Positions 43,389 through 52,555 of a stretch of 64,000 nt of DNA are shown here, one piece after another. Position numbers and translations under genes: made by a program. Every line of letters begins with the position of its first letter. The first letter of the stretch is position 1. This stretch comes from Rhodococcus ruber NBRC 15591 (lineage in GTDB: Bacteria > Actinomycetota > Actinomycetes > Mycobacteriales > Mycobacteriaceae): positions 310,001 through 374,000 of the forward strand of contig NZ_BCXE01000001.1 of assembly GCF_001894945.1 (NCBI RefSeq), written 5' to 3'. The notes beneath the pieces were generated by a model that saw nothing but the letters and a program-made list of their open reading frames with translations, did not search any database and was not told where the DNA came from.

Positions 43389-44036
43389 GTGGATCAGCTG
43401 GTGAGGGTTCAGAACTTCGCCGTCTCGGGGGACGGTTTCGGAGCCGGGGAAGGCCAGAGCCTCGAGCGGCCGTTCGGGCACGCGGACCCCGGTTCGATGT
43501 TCGCGTGGGCCGGCGCGACCGCGAGCTGGCCCAACCGTACCGATCCGGGCGGGAGCCGGGGCCTCGACGACTACTTCACGCGGGACTTCGCCCGCAACAT
43601 CGGTGCCGAGATCATGGGCCGGAACAAGTTCGGTCCGCAACGGGGGCCGTGGCAGGACCACGACTGGCGCGGCTGGTGGGGCGGCGAACCGCCCTTCCAC
43701 ACCCCGGTGTTCGTGCTGACCCACCATCCGCGACCGTCGTTCACGCTGTCCGACACGACGTTCCACTTCGTCGACGGCGACCCGGCCACGGTCCTCACGC
43801 AGGCGCGGGAGGCGGCGCAGGGCAAGGACGTCCGGCTCGGGGGCGGGGCCACCACCATCCGGGAATTCCTCGACGCGGACCTCGTCGACACCATGCACGT
43901 GGCGGTCGTACCGGCGGTGCAGCTCGGAGCCGGGGTGCGCCTGTGGGAGTCGCCCGACGAGCTGCTCGATCGGTTCCACCTCGAGGTCGTGCCCAGCCCG
44001 AGCGGCGTGATCCACCACCTGTTCTGGCGACGGTGA
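43389..44036 (+). CDS. Dihydrofolate reductase-family (RibD C-terminal domain) protein
   Basis: 215 residues from GTG 43389, with AGGAGG six bases upstream. Begins VRVQNFAVSGDGFGAGEGQS, contains the EIMGRNKFGP and VFVLTHHPR strands, the GGGATTIREFLDADLVD nucleotide-binding turn, and ends in a LFWR strand. These are hallmarks of RibD-C/YwjB-like NADPH reductases. Substrate unknown. It is convergent with the L-2-hydroxyglutarate oxidase gene, only 10 bp apart. Confidence 0.88.
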   Translation: MDQLVRVQNFAVSGDGFGAGEGQSLERPFGHADPGSMFAWAGATASWPNRTDPGGSRGLDDYFTRDFARNIGAEIMGRNKFGPQRGPWQDHDWRGWWGGEPPFHTPVFVLTHHPRPSFTLSDTTFHFVDGDPATVLTQAREAAQGKDVRLGGGATTIREFLDADLVDTMHVAVVPAVQLGAGVRLWESPDELLDRFHLEVVPSPSGVIHHLFWRR

Positions 44037-44046
44037 CACCGGGGCG

Positions 44047-45252
44047 TCAGGTCCGCAGGCCCGCCCGTTCGAGGGCCGCGTCCACGAGGTACTCGGCGAT
44101 CGCCATCGACGACGTCGCGCCGGGGGAGGGCGCATTGCGCAGGTGCACCACCCGCCCGTGCCCGGTGATGACGAAGTCGTCGACGAGCGAGCCGTCGGCG
44201 TCCATTGCCTGCGCGCGGATCCCCCGCGGGCCCGGCAGCACGTCGGCGACGGTCAGTCCGGGCACGTACTTCGCGGCCTCGGCGACGAACCGCCGGATGC
44301 TGACCGCCGTGCGCAGCTCGCGCATCGCGGCCGGGACGTTGCGTGCGGCGAACCTGCGGAAGCCGGGGAAGAGCACGGCGTCGCGCAGGTCCCGCAGCGA
44401 CCTCGACCGGCCGTCGTACGCTTCGCGTCCCGGCGCCAGGAATGCGTTGGGCCCCAGCATGATCGCCCCGTCGATCCGTTTGGTCAGGTGGACCCCGAGG
44501 AACGGGTACCGCGGATCGGGCACCGGATAGATCAGTCCGCGCACCCGCCCGGCCACGTCGGGCCGCAGCAGGTGGTAGTCGCCGAGGAACGGCACGATCG
44601 CGGGCGTCGCGGGGTCCCCGGCGTCGTGGGCGAGCCGGTCCGACTGCAGGCCCGCGCACGTGATCACCAGGTCGAAGCCGTCCGTGCCGGTGCCGGTGCC
44701 GACGAGCACCTCGTCGCCGCGGGGGCGGATCGCCGTGACGGGTGTGGCCAGGCGGACGGTGCCGCCCGACGCCGTGACGTCGTCGGCGAGGGCGGTGGTC
44801 ACCGCGACGTAGTCGACGATCGCGGTGTGCGGGGAGTGCAGCGCGGCGATGCCGCGCGCGTGCGGCTCGATGTCGGTGATCTCCTCCGGCCCGATGCGGC
44901 GGATCCCGGGCACGCCGTTGGCGACGGCGCGTTCGTGGATGGCGTCGAGCCGGTCGAGCTCGCTCGCGTCGAGTGCGACGACGATCTTGCCGCACTCGTC
45001 GTACGGCAGGGCGCGGGCGGCGGTGAACTCGGCGAGCAGGTGCACCCCGCGCCGGCACAGGCGCGCCTTGAGGCTGCCGGGCGGGTAGTACAGCCCGGCG
45101 TGCACGACGCCGCTGTTGTGACCGGTCTGGTGCGCGGCGAGCCGGGGCTCCTTCTCGAACAGCGTGACGTCGGCGCCGTGCGTCGCCAGCTCGCGCGCGG
45201 TGGCGGCCCCGATGATCCCCCCACCCACGACGGCAGCCCGCAGTGACCCCAT
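44047..45252 (-). CDS. lhgO: L-2-hydroxyglutarate oxidase
   Basis: 401 residues from ATG 45252. The FAD fold GGGIIGAATA is followed by the diagnostic HNSGVVHAGLYYPPGSLKA segment and YDECGKIVVAL. The YPFLGVHLTKRIDG and VHLRNAPSPGATSSMAIAEY blocks also match LhgO/L2HGDH. It oxidises L-2-hydroxyglutarate to 2-oxoglutarate, a metabolite-repair or lysine-catabolic step, giving electrons to quinone or oxygen. The upstream 51-bp palindrome insulates it from the 3-hydroxybenzoate genes. Confidence 0.93.
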   Translation of the reverse strand: MGSLRAAVVGGGIIGAATARELATHGADVTLFEKEPRLAAHQTGHNSGVVHAGLYYPPGSLKARLCRRGVHLLAEFTAARALPYDECGKIVVALDASELDRLDAIHERAVANGVPGIRRIGPEEITDIEPHARGIAALHSPHTAIVDYVAVTTALADDVTASGGTVRLATPVTAIRPRGDEVLVGTGTGTDGFDLVITCAGLQSDRLAHDAGDPATPAIVPFLGDYHLLRPDVAGRVRGLIYPVPDPRYPFLGVHLTKRIDGAIMLGPNAFLAPGREAYDGRSRSLRDLRDAVLFPGFRRFAARNVPAAMRELRTAVSIRRFVAEAAKYVPGLTVADVLPGPRGIRAQAMDADGSLVDDFVITGHGRVVHLRNAPSPGATSSMAIAEYLVDAALERAGLRT

Positions 45253-45274
45253 GCGCGCCAGCCTACGAGCCCGT

Positions 45275-45325
45275 GGCCGAATGTCACACCGGTTCGATTC
45301 AATCGAACCGGTGTGACATTCGGCC
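45275..45325. terminator. Perfect 51-bp palindrome, probable strong terminator
   Basis: 25-bp arms (45275-45299 and 45301-45325) are exactly complementary around a single C. As RNA this makes a stem of over 20 bp with a tiny loop. It lies 36 bp beyond the hydroxylase stop and 22 bp before the lhgO start, on the same strand. Most likely it ends the transporter-hydroxylase unit. Confidence 0.75.
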
Positions 45326-45361
45326 CGCGCATTCGGGCGATCGGACCGGCGACGGTGGGAG

Positions 45362-46558
45362 TCAGCGGTGGCGGTTGGAGCTGTAGCCCCAGAGCCAGTC
45401 GGTGTACTTGTAGCTCGACGTGTCGCGGGTGCGGAACAGCTCGTTGCGGGCCTCGCGGCCGGCGCCGTCGAGGTGCCACAGGTCGCCCCACATGCGGCCG
45501 GTGGTGAGGATGCGGTTGCAGCGCGGGGCGCGTTCGGCGTTGACGTCACGCAGGATCTGCGGCCAGTTGGCGTTGTCGCCCCGGTAGTCCTCGGCGGCGT
45601 AGTCGGCCAGGCACTTGGCGTCCTCGAGGGCCATCACGGCGCCGGAGGCGAGGTACTGCAACGGGGGATGGGCGGCATCGCCGAGCAGGATCATGCGGCC
45701 GTCGACCCAGTTGTCGATCGGGTCGCGGTCGAACATCGGCCACCACCGGTCGGTCCACAGGTACTTCAGCGCGGTCTGCACGCTCTCGTGGCAGTGGTCG
45801 TAGGCGTGCGCGAGTTCTTCGGGGCTGCCCCACTTCTCCTCGCCGCGCAGGAAGGCGGGCGACTGGAAGACGGCCACCTGGTTGAGCATCTCGCCCTGGC
45901 GCAGCGGGTACTGGATGAAGTGGCAGCGCGGGCCGATGTAACCGACGACGTCCTCGATCTCCTCCTCGAGGGGGACCTCGTCCATCGGGAACGTGCCGCG
46001 GAAGGCGACGTACCCGGAGCCGACCGGCTTGTCGTCGGACAGCTTCGGGCGCAGCCGCGAGTGCAGGCCGTCCATGCCGAGGGCGATGTCGCCGACGTGC
46101 TCCTCGCCGCTCTCGAGGATGACGCGGACCTTGTCGCCCTCGGTGACGACGTCGTGCACGGCGGCGTCGGTGCGCAGGTCGGCGCCGGCCCGGCGGGCGG
46201 CCTCGACGAGCACCGAGTGCAGATCGGAACGGTGCACGACGAAGTACACCCCGCCGTAGTGCTGCTGGTAGTCGTGGCCGAGGTCGACCTTGGTGAGGAT
46301 CTCGGCGGTGACGGCGTCGCGGAAGACGAGGTTCTTCGGCAGGACCCCCTTGGAGATGACCTCGTCGTAGACGCCGAGCGCCTGGAGGATGCGGGAGCCG
46401 TGCGGGCCGATCTGCAGTCCGGCGCCCACCTCGCCGAATTCCGACGCGCGCTCGAACAGCGTGACCTCGGCACCCCGGAGGGCGAGGGCGAGGGCGTTGG
46501 CGACGCCGCCGATGCCGCCGCCGGCGACGAGAACCCGGGCGTCCTTCAGATCGGACAT
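45362..46558 (-). CDS. 3-hydroxybenzoate 6-hydroxylase
   Basis: 398 residues from ATG 46558 with AAGGAGT upstream. Class A FAD hydroxylase: GGGIGG at 14-19, DG motif in [14 protein letters not shown] motif in [17 protein letters not shown]. The [17 protein letters not shown] and [12 protein letters not shown] segments match rhodococcal 3-hydroxybenzoate 6-hydroxylase as I remember it. It converts 3-hydroxybenzoate, NADH and oxygen to gentisate, the substrate of the dioxygenase at 48862. It shares a strand with the transporter gene 37 bp upstream. Confidence 0.93.
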   Translation of the reverse strand: MSDLKDARVLVAGGGIGGVANALALALRGAEVTLFERASEFGEVGAGLQIGPHGSRILQALGVYDEVISKGVLPKNLVFRDAVTAEILTKVDLGHDYQQHYGGVYFVVHRSDLHSVLVEAARRAGADLRTDAAVHDVVTEGDKVRVILESGEEHVGDIALGMDGLHSRLRPKLSDDKPVGSGYVAFRGTFPMDEVPLEEEIEDVVGYIGPRCHFIQYPLRQGEMLNQVAVFQSPAFLRGEEKWGSPEELAHAYDHCHESVQTALKYLWTDRWWPMFDRDPIDNWVDGRMILLGDAAHPPLQYLASGAVMALEDAKCLADYAAEDYRGDNANWPQILRDVNAERAPRCNRILTTGRMWGDLWHLDGAGREARNELFRTRDTSSYKYTDWLWGYSSNRHR

Positions 46559-46595
46559 GACACTCCTTGTGATCGGTATCGGGATGAGGGGTGGA

Positions 46596-47846
46596 TCAGT
46601 GGGCGAGGATCGGGCCGCGCGGCGCGTCGTCGCTGACGGGGAATCGCTTCCACACGACGGTCAGCAGCAGCGAGGCGATCAGTGCGCTCACGGCGAAGAG
46701 GATGAAGTTGGAGTTCGCGCCCAGCCCGGCGGCGAGCAGCCAGCCGCCGATCTGCGGGGCCGCGACGGCGCCGATCCGGCCGACACCCAGAGCCCAGCCG
46801 AGCGCGGTGCCGCGCAGGTGGTCGGGGTAGTAGGAGGCCACCGCCGCGATGATCAGGCACTGCGTTCCGTGGGTGCCGACGCCGGCGAGCACGAAGATCG
46901 CGTACACGATCGCGGTGGGCGGGGAGAGCAGCAGGGCGAGCAGCGCGACACCGGCGACGAACGCGGCGACGATGCTCGTGGGCACGGTGCCGAACCGCAC
47001 GCCGCCCCACGCGGTGATGAACGAGCCGGCCACCGCGCCGAGGTTCAGCGCGAGCGCGAAGGTCAGGGCGCTGCCGAGGTCGGTGCCGGTGTTCTGCATG
47101 AGCTTCGGCAGCCAGGTGCCCAGGCCGTACCAGGCGAGCAGCGTCACCACGGTGACGAGAGCGAACATGACGCTGATGGTCCGGAACCGCGACCCGAGCA
47201 GCTCGCGGAAGCCGCCGCCGGTGGGGGCGTCCGTCTTGGAATGCGTGTCGGGCAGGTACTTCAGCGCCAACGGCACCAGGACGAACAGGGGCACGAGGGC
47301 GAACAGGAACATCGGGCGCCAGCCCCAGTGGGGAATGACGGGGATGCCGAGCAGGGCCGCGACGGACCCGCCGATCGGCACGCCCGACATCATCATCGTC
47401 GCGACGGCCGCACGCCATCGCGGCGGGACCAGTTCGGCGGCCAGCGCGTTCGACGTGGGGACCAGGCCGCCGAGGCCCAGGCCGGCGATCAGCCGCATCG
47501 CCCCGAACATGATGGGGCCGGTGGCGACGGCGCAGAGCGTGGTGAACACCGACAGCACCACGACGCAGCCGATGACGGCCTGCTTGCGGCCGATCGCGTC
47601 GGACAGGCGCCCGGCGAGCACCGCGCCGATCATCATGCCGAGGAAGGCGAGGCTGCCGAGGGTGCCGGCGGTCGCGGCGCTGATGCCCCACTCGTCCTGG
47701 AGGCTCGAGATGACGTTGCCGTAGACGATGAGGTCGTAGCCGTCGAAGACGACGAACAGCCAGCAGACGATCACGGCGAGCGCTGTCCCGCGATGCAGGA
47801 CGATCGTGCGGTCGCCGGTGGCGACGGCGTCGGGGGAACTGTGCAT
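46596..47846 (-). CDS. MFS transporter, aromatic acid:H+ symporter (AAHS) family
   Basis: 416 residues from ATG 47846; twelve helices. [17 protein letters not shown] on helix 1, with the Asp needed for aromatic acid:H+ symport, and [12 protein letters not shown] between helices 2 and 3 are AAHS signatures (PcaK/GenK/BenK). Context says it imports 3-hydroxybenzoate or gentisate. It is divergent from the IclR gene across 48 bp. Confidence 0.92.
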   Translation of the reverse strand: MHSSPDAVATGDRTIVLHRGTALAVIVCWLFVVFDGYDLIVYGNVISSLQDEWGISAATAGTLGSLAFLGMMIGAVLAGRLSDAIGRKQAVIGCVVVLSVFTTLCAVATGPIMFGAMRLIAGLGLGGLVPTSNALAAELVPPRWRAAVATMMMSGVPIGGSVAALLGIPVIPHWGWRPMFLFALVPLFVLVPLALKYLPDTHSKTDAPTGGGFRELLGSRFRTISVMFALVTVVTLLAWYGLGTWLPKLMQNTGTDLGSALTFALALNLGAVAGSFITAWGGVRFGTVPTSIVAAFVAGVALLALLLSPPTAIVYAIFVLAGVGTHGTQCLIIAAVASYYPDHLRGTALGWALGVGRIGAVAAPQIGGWLLAAGLGANSNFILFAVSALIASLLLTVVWKRFPVSDDAPRGPILAH

Positions 47847-47887
47847 GCTTCTACCGTGATGCGCCCCACTCCGCCGCTGCAATAAAG

Positions 47888-47902
47888 TTCTGTTGTGCAG
47901 AA
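47888..47902. promoter_or_regulatory. Candidate IclR operator, copy 1
   Basis: TTCTG-N5-CAGAA, a perfect dyad, overlaps the GTG start of the iclR gene in the 48-bp divergent region. A near copy (TTCCG-N5-CAGAA) is at 48771, upstream of the dioxygenase gene. Confidence 0.5.
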
Positions 47903-48737
47903 AAAACCGTCGGCGCCGAAGAGGGCGTCCAAGACCATCACCCGGCCGTCGTACGCGCTCGAGTCGGTGGACAACGCGCTGCGGCTGCTGCAGATGCTCC
48001 GCGACGTCGGCGCGCTGCGGCTCAAGGACGCCGCGGAGGAACTCGGGACGGCGCCGTCGACGGCCCACCGTCTGCTCTCGATGCTGGTCTACCGCGGGTT
48101 CGCCGTGCAGGACGAGAAGCGCCGCTACCATCCCGGGCCGGCGATGGGGGTGGGGCCCGCACAGCAGGGCTGGACGCGCGAGCTCGCCGACCTCAGCAGG
48201 CCGCACATGGAGGCGCTGGCGATCCTGACCGGCGAGACGATCAACCTCGTCGTCCGGGTGGGGTCGCAGGCCCGGTTCCTCTACTCCGCGGAATCCGAGT
48301 CGATGCTGCGGGTCGGCGACCGGCAGGGCCAGGTGCTTCCCGCGGAGCTCACCGCCGGTGGTCGAATCCTGTTGGCGGAGTTGCCGAGACAGACGCTGGA
48401 GCAGCTCTACCTGCGACCGCCCGAGGAGCCGCACGTCGATCCGCGCCCGACGGTGGGCTACGGGGTGGACCGCCGGCTCGCCCCCGGCGAGTTCGAGGTG
48501 TTCCTCACCGAGCTCGAGGCGGCCCGCAAGGTGGGGTTCGCCGTCAACGTCGAGCAGACGGAGGAGGGGGTCGCCGCGTTCGGCGTCGCCGTCCGCAACG
48601 GGCACGGGCGGGCGATCGCGGCGCTCACGGCGGCGGTGCCGATCACGCGCTACCGCCAGCACCTCGACGGCTCTCTCGTCTCCCGGATGCGGACCGCGAT
48701 CCGGGGGATCGAGGTCGAGGTAGCGCACATCGAGTGA
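47895..48737 (+). CDS. IclR-family regulator of the gentisate pathway
   Basis: 280 residues from GTG 47895; no ribosome binding site is seen, so it may be leaderless. Winged helix-turn-helix about 22-85 (ALRLKDAAEELGTAPSTAHRLLSML), then the IclR effector domain with the GGRILLAELP helix and GFAVNVEQTEEGVAAFGVAV core. Divergent from the transporter and co-directional with the ring-cleavage genes, it probably controls both, using 3-hydroxybenzoate or gentisate as signal. Candidate operators lie at 47888 and 48771. Confidence 0.92.
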   Translation: MQKKPSAPKRASKTITRPSYALESVDNALRLLQMLRDVGALRLKDAAEELGTAPSTAHRLLSMLVYRGFAVQDEKRRYHPGPAMGVGPAQQGWTRELADLSRPHMEALAILTGETINLVVRVGSQARFLYSAESESMLRVGDRQGQVLPAELTAGGRILLAELPRQTLEQLYLRPPEEPHVDPRPTVGYGVDRRLAPGEFEVFLTELEAARKVGFAVNVEQTEEGVAAFGVAVRNGHGRAIAALTAAVPITRYRQHLDGSLVSRMRTAIRGIEVEVAHIE

Positions 48738-48770
48738 CGCGGGGCGATGCGGCACGGATCGGGCCTCGGA

Positions 48771-48785
48771 TTCCGTATAGCAGAA
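48771..48785. promoter_or_regulatory. Candidate IclR operator, copy 2
   Basis: TTCCG-N5-CAGAA, 77 bp before the gentisate dioxygenase ATG; with flanking A and T it reads ATTCCG-N5-CAGAAT, one mismatch from a perfect dyad and the same half-sites and spacing as the copy at 47888. Confidence 0.5.
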
Positions 48786-48861
48786 TTGCATGGGCGGCGC
48801 GGGACCGGGCGACCTACGTTGAGAGCAACGCCGCAGGTGTCCCGCTTCACGAGGAGAGGTC

Positions 48862-49932
48862 ATGACCGCAACCGAGAACACCGATCCCGAGCTGCAGCAG
48901 CTCTACACGGACTTCGAGGCCGAGCACCTCAACCCGCTGTGGACCCAGCTCGGCGACCTGATGCCGATGGTGCCGACGTCGAAGGCCGTGCCGTTCGTGT
49001 GGAAGTGGTCGACCCTGTACCCGCTCGCTCAGCGGGCCGGTGACCTCGTCCCTGTGGGCCGCGGTGGTGAGCGGCGTGCCATCGCCCTGGCCAACCCCGG
49101 ACTCGGCGGCGTCCCCTACGTCACCCCCACGCTGTGGGCGGCGATCCAGTACCTCGGACCCAAGGAGACCGCGCCCGAGCACCGGCACTCGCAGAACGCC
49201 TTCCGGTTCGTCGTCGAGGGTGAAGGCGTGTGGACCGTGGTCAACGGCGATCCGGTGGCCATGTGCCGCGGCGACTTCCTGCTCACCCCCGGCTGGAACT
49301 TCCACGGGCACCACAACGAGACCGACCACCCGATGGCGTGGATCGACGGCCTCGACATCCCGTTCGTCAACTACACCGACACCGGGTTCTTCGAGTTCGG
49401 ATCGGACGGGGTGACCGACGAGTCCACCCCCGACGTCTCCCGGTCCGAGCGGCTGTGGGTGCACCCGGGCCTGCGCCCGCTGGTCGGTCTCGACGCCAAG
49501 GCCAGCTCGCCGATCGCGTGCTACCGCTGGAAGTACACCGACGCCGCGCTGAACGAGCAGCTCGCCCTCGAGGACGAGGGCTACGCCGCCACCCCCGAAC
49601 CGGGCCATGCCGCGATCCGGTACACCAACCCGACCACCGGCGGCGACGTCATGCCCACCATCCGCGCCGAGTTCCACCGGCTGCGGGCCGGCGCCCACAC
49701 CCGCACCCGGCGCGACGTCGGCTCGACCGTGTTCCAGGTCTTCGAGGGCGAAGGCCGGTTCCACCTCGGCGGCACCGACCACGACGTCACCAAGGGCGAC
49801 ATGATCGTCGTGCCGTCCTGGGTGGAATGGTCGCTCGAGACCGACGGCGGCGTCGACCTGTTCGCCTTCTCCGACGCCCCCATCGTCGAACGCCTGCACT
49901 TCAACCGCACCTACATCTCCGAAGGAGCCTGA
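48862..49932 (+). CDS. Gentisate 1,2-dioxygenase
   Basis: 356 residues, bicupin. The iron ligands His 107 and His 109 (PEHRHSQN) and His 148 (NFHGHHNE) are present in the N-terminal cupin, and the C-terminal cupin (about 240-340) retains the fold. The N-terminal PFVWKWSTLYPLAQRAGDLV is family-specific. It opens gentisate between C1 and C2 to maleylpyruvate. It is first in the ring-cleavage operon, 6 bp from the hydrolase gene. Confidence 0.95.
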   Translation: MTATENTDPELQQLYTDFEAEHLNPLWTQLGDLMPMVPTSKAVPFVWKWSTLYPLAQRAGDLVPVGRGGERRAIALANPGLGGVPYVTPTLWAAIQYLGPKETAPEHRHSQNAFRFVVEGEGVWTVVNGDPVAMCRGDFLLTPGWNFHGHHNETDHPMAWIDGLDIPFVNYTDTGFFEFGSDGVTDESTPDVSRSERLWVHPGLRPLVGLDAKASSPIACYRWKYTDAALNEQLALEDEGYAATPEPGHAAIRYTNPTTGGDVMPTIRAEFHRLRAGAHTRTRRDVGSTVFQVFEGEGRFHLGGTDHDVTKGDMIVVPSWVEWSLETDGGVDLFAFSDAPIVERLHFNRTYISEGA

Positions 49933-49938
49933 CCCGAC

Positions 49939-50760
49939 ATGCGACTCGCCACCCTCCGCCTCGACGGCACCACCGCCGCCGTGCGCGTCGATTCCGACAC
50001 CACCGCCACCGTCGTCGACGGCTACGCCGACCTGTCCGCACTGCTGGCCGACCCGAACTGGAAGACCGTCGCCGAGCAGGCCGCCGGCCGCACCGTCGAC
50101 CTGACGGACGCCGACTACGCGCCGGTCGTGCCCAACCCCGGCAAGATCGTCTGCGTCGGCCTGAACTACGCCACCCACATCAAGGAGATGGGCCGCGACC
50201 TGCCCGAGTATCCGACGCTGTTCTCGAAGTTCAAGGAGGCCCTCACCGGCCCCTACGACGACGTGATCGTCCCCGAGTACGCCGCCGGTCAGCTCGACTG
50301 GGAGGCCGAGCTGGCCGTCGTGATCGGCAAGCAGGCGTACCAGGTGTCCGAGGCCGACGCCGAGCAGTACATCGCCGGCTACTCGGTGATCAACGACTAC
50401 ACGATGCGCGACTACCAGTACCGCACGCTGCAGTGGGACCAGGGCAAGACCTTCGAGAAGACCAGCGGCTTCGGTCCGTTCCTGAGCACCGACTACACCC
50501 TCGGCAGCCGCATCGAGACCCGGCTCGAGGGTGAGGTCATGCAGTCGGCCACCACCGACGACCTGGTGTTCACCCCGGCCAAGCTGGTGGACTACATCTC
50601 CCACATCGTCACCCTGCAGCCCGGCGACGTCATCATCACCGGCACCACCGGCGGGGTGGGGCACGCCCGCAAGCCCGCCCGCTACATCGGCGACGGGGAG
50701 ACGGTCGAGGTCAGCATCGAGGGCCTCGGTACGGTGCGCAACAAGACCGTCGTCAAGTAG
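49939..50760 (+). CDS. Fumarylpyruvate hydrolase (FAH family)
   Basis: 273 residues. FAH-fold markers: [15 protein letters not shown], the metal-binding Glu pair in [27 protein letters not shown] and [18 protein letters not shown]. In this operon it should cleave fumarylpyruvate, made by the isomerase, to fumarate and pyruvate. The isomerase gene starts within 10 bp of its stop. Confidence 0.92.
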   Translation: MRLATLRLDGTTAAVRVDSDTTATVVDGYADLSALLADPNWKTVAEQAAGRTVDLTDADYAPVVPNPGKIVCVGLNYATHIKEMGRDLPEYPTLFSKFKEALTGPYDDVIVPEYAAGQLDWEAELAVVIGKQAYQVSEADAEQYIAGYSVINDYTMRDYQYRTLQWDQGKTFEKTSGFGPFLSTDYTLGSRIETRLEGEVMQSATTDDLVFTPAKLVDYISHIVTLQPGDVIITGTTGGVGHARKPARYIGDGETVEVSIEGLGTVRNKTVVK

Positions 50761-50770
50761 GAGCATGCCT

Positions 50771-51487
50771 GTGGGGTTCAACGATCTCGACCTGTCCGAG
50801 CGGCTGCTGATCGCCCGGCGCGGCACCGCGTACTTCTCCCAGCGGCTCGCCGAACTCACCGACGACGAGCTGGACACCCCGACCGCGCTCGAGGGATGGA
50901 CCCGCAAGCACCTCGTCGCGCACGTCGGCTACAACGCCGCGGCGTTGTGCCGGCTCATGGACTGGGCGGCCACGGGCGTCGAGACACCCATGTACGCCTC
51001 CACCGAGCAGCGCGCCCAGGAGATCGCCGAAGGCGCCACCCTGAACGCCGCGGCGCTGCGGAACCTGTTCGCCCACACCGTGGCCCGGCTCGACGAGAAG
51101 TGGCGGCACCTGCCGGAATCGGCGTGGCAGGCACAGGTCCGCACCGCACAGGGCCGGATGGTGCCGGCCGAGGAGACCGCGTGGATGCGCACCCGCGAGG
51201 TGTGGATCCACGCGGTGGACCTGGGCAACGGCGCGCGCTTCGGCGACTTCCCGCCCGTCGTCCTCGACTCGCTGCTCGACGACGTCGTGGGCATGTGGCG
51301 CAGGAAGGACCTCGGGGCCGGTCTCGTGCTCGAGGTGGAGGGGCGCGCCCCGATCGCGGTCCGCGACGATGCCGCCACGACCGCGAAGGTGAGCGGCCCG
51401 CTCGCCGCCGTCGTGCGCTGGGCCGCCGGGCGCGGCGCCGTCGGACTCACCGCCGGCGCCGACGAACAACCGCCGCGCTGGCTCTGA
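50771..51487 (+). CDS. Mycothiol-dependent maleylpyruvate isomerase
   Basis: 238 residues from GTG 50771, which has AGGAG seven bases upstream; ATG 50765 is only one base from that element. DinB-like helical bundle with metal ligands His 51 (VAHVGYN), Glu 143 and His 147 (REVWIHAVD), equal to the Corynebacterium MDMPI triad. The C-terminal SCP2-like domain is short. It isomerises maleylpyruvate to fumarylpyruvate with mycothiol as cofactor, fixing the host as a mycothiol-making actinomycete. Confidence 0.92.
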   Translation: MGFNDLDLSERLLIARRGTAYFSQRLAELTDDELDTPTALEGWTRKHLVAHVGYNAAALCRLMDWAATGVETPMYASTEQRAQEIAEGATLNAAALRNLFAHTVARLDEKWRHLPESAWQAQVRTAQGRMVPAEETAWMRTREVWIHAVDLGNGARFGDFPPVVLDSLLDDVVGMWRRKDLGAGLVLEVEGRAPIAVRDDAATTAKVSGPLAAVVRWAAGRGAVGLTAGADEQPPRWL

Positions 51488-51518
51488 CCACCGCGCCGGC
51501 TCCGACCACCGCGCATTG

Positions 51519-51560
51519 CAACGGGGGCCTGCGACCGGCGACGGTCGCAGGCCCCCGTTG
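51519..51560. terminator. Bidirectional terminator hairpin
   Basis: Perfect 18-bp arms (51519-51536 and 51543-51560) with a 6-nt loop lie between the convergent isomerase and Excalibur-protein genes. Confidence 0.8.
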
Positions 51561-51575
51561 TCGTGGAGGGCGGTC

Positions 51576-51932
51576 CTAGCGGGGATCGACCTCGCACGCG
51601 ACGCCGTCGTCGTCGCGGTCCAGCTTCGGCGCATAGCCGGGCTCGTCCCGGTACAGCGGTGCCACGCCCGCGTTCCACGCCTCCGTGCAGTTCTTGTAGC
51701 CGGCGCTCGGCGCAGGGGCCGGGGCCGCCTGGGGCGCCGGGGCGGGGGCGGGAGCCGGCGGCGCGGCCTGGGGTGCCGGGGCGGGTGCCGGCGGCGCGGG
51801 CTGCGGAAACAGGAAGTCCGCGGAGCCGGTGGGCAGCAGGTCTGCGAGCGAGAAGGCGTTCGCGGTGGCCGGCGCGGCGACGACGAGGGCAGCGCACCCG
51901 GCCGCGGTGGCGACGAGTCGACGAATCTTCAT
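51576..51932 (-). CDS. Secreted Excalibur calcium-binding protein
   Basis: 118 residues from ATG 51932. Signal peptide (ATAAGCAALVVAAPATANA), a Pro/Ala repeat linker of about 35 residues (PAPAPQAAPP-like), and a C-terminal Excalibur domain: YKNCTEAWNAGVAPLY, then DRDDDGVACE with the DxDxDG calcium loop and two Cys. Exported, cell-wall or surface location is likely. It sits next to two Asp-rich exported proteins and a two-component system. Confidence 0.9.
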   Translation of the reverse strand: MKIRRLVATAAGCAALVVAAPATANAFSLADLLPTGSADFLFPQPAPPAPAPAPQAAPPAPAPAPAPQAAPAPAPSAGYKNCTEAWNAGVAPLYRDEPGYAPKLDRDDDGVACEVDPR

Positions 51933-52039
51933 GCGTGTCTCTTTCTCTCGGGACGACGCACGGACCGGGGGATCCGTGCGGTCGATCGATTGTCCGTGCG
52001 GCGCCTCGCAGCACAGCACCCACCCCCCGGTTTTCGATC

Positions 52040-52055
52040 ATGAGAACTCCCTCAT
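52040..52055. promoter_or_regulatory. ATGAG-N6-CTCAT dyad, copy 1
   Basis: The inverted repeat ATGAG (52040-52044) and CTCAT (52051-52055) lies 80 bp before the first Asp-rich gene and 107 bp upstream of the Excalibur gene. The same dyad with identical spacing occurs at 55074-55089, before the two-component operon. It is a candidate response-regulator site. Confidence 0.5.
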
Positions 52056-52135
52056 GCCGGTCTCCCCGAGGTTTCACGCGCGGGATCGAGAGTGGGTGTT
52101 GCGCAACAGGGCGCACCACCGACAGGAGGTTGGTC

Positions 52136-52498
52136 ATGGAGTTCGGCAGGAAGTGGATCGCGGTAGGCGCTCTCGCCGCGGCGGCGACCCTCGGTGCCGC
52201 GGGGGTCGCGACGGCAGACGATTCCGACGACACCCCTCGCGTCCCGGCGACGTCGGCGCCCCAGCCCGGTGCCGCCGCGGTCGTCGTCCCGCCGGGGGAC
52301 GGGTGGCCCGCGATCGACGTGACCACCTGCGAGGGGTGGTTCGACGACTGGGACGACGCGTACCCCGACTACGTCGAGGAGCACTTCGAGGCGTGGGACG
52401 ACCGCTGTGACGACCTCGACGACGACGGCAACGACCGGGACGACGACCGAGACGACGACGGCAACGACGATTGGGACGACGACCGGGACGACGACTGA
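52136..52498 (+). CDS. Exported Asp-rich protein of unknown function
   Basis: 120 residues from ATG 52136, with AGGAGG nine bases upstream. Signal peptide (AVGALAAAATLGAAGVATA), a central segment with two Cys and several Trp (CEGWFDDWDDAYPDY), and a C-terminal tail made almost only of Asp with Arg, Asn, Gly and Trp. Such a tail should bind calcium or other cations. It is convergent with a two-component operon whose first gene encodes another protein with a similar acidic tail. Confidence 0.82.
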   Translation: MEFGRKWIAVGALAAAATLGAAGVATADDSDDTPRVPATSAPQPGAAAVVVPPGDGWPAIDVTTCEGWFDDWDDAYPDYVEEHFEAWDDRCDDLDDDGNDRDDDRDDDGNDDWDDDRDDD

Positions 52499-52506
52499 GT
52501 CATCGA

Positions 52507-52547
52507 CGGCGCGGGGGCGCGGCCGCGTGCCGACGCCTCCCGCGCCG
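52507..52547. terminator. Bidirectional terminator hairpin
   Basis: CGGCGCGGG (52507-52515) pairs with CCCGCGCCG (52539-52547), and the stem continues inward with one bulge. It lies between the convergent Asp-rich gene and response-regulator gene. Confidence 0.6.
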
Positions 52548-52555
52548 CCGGCAGG

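Noticed and set aside
52400-52498. Sequencing or assembly artefact in the GAC-rich repeat of the Asp-rich gene
   Set aside because: A second, differently arranged Asp-rich tail occurs on the other strand at 54703-54800, and both end in proper stop codons, so these look like genuine coding repeats.
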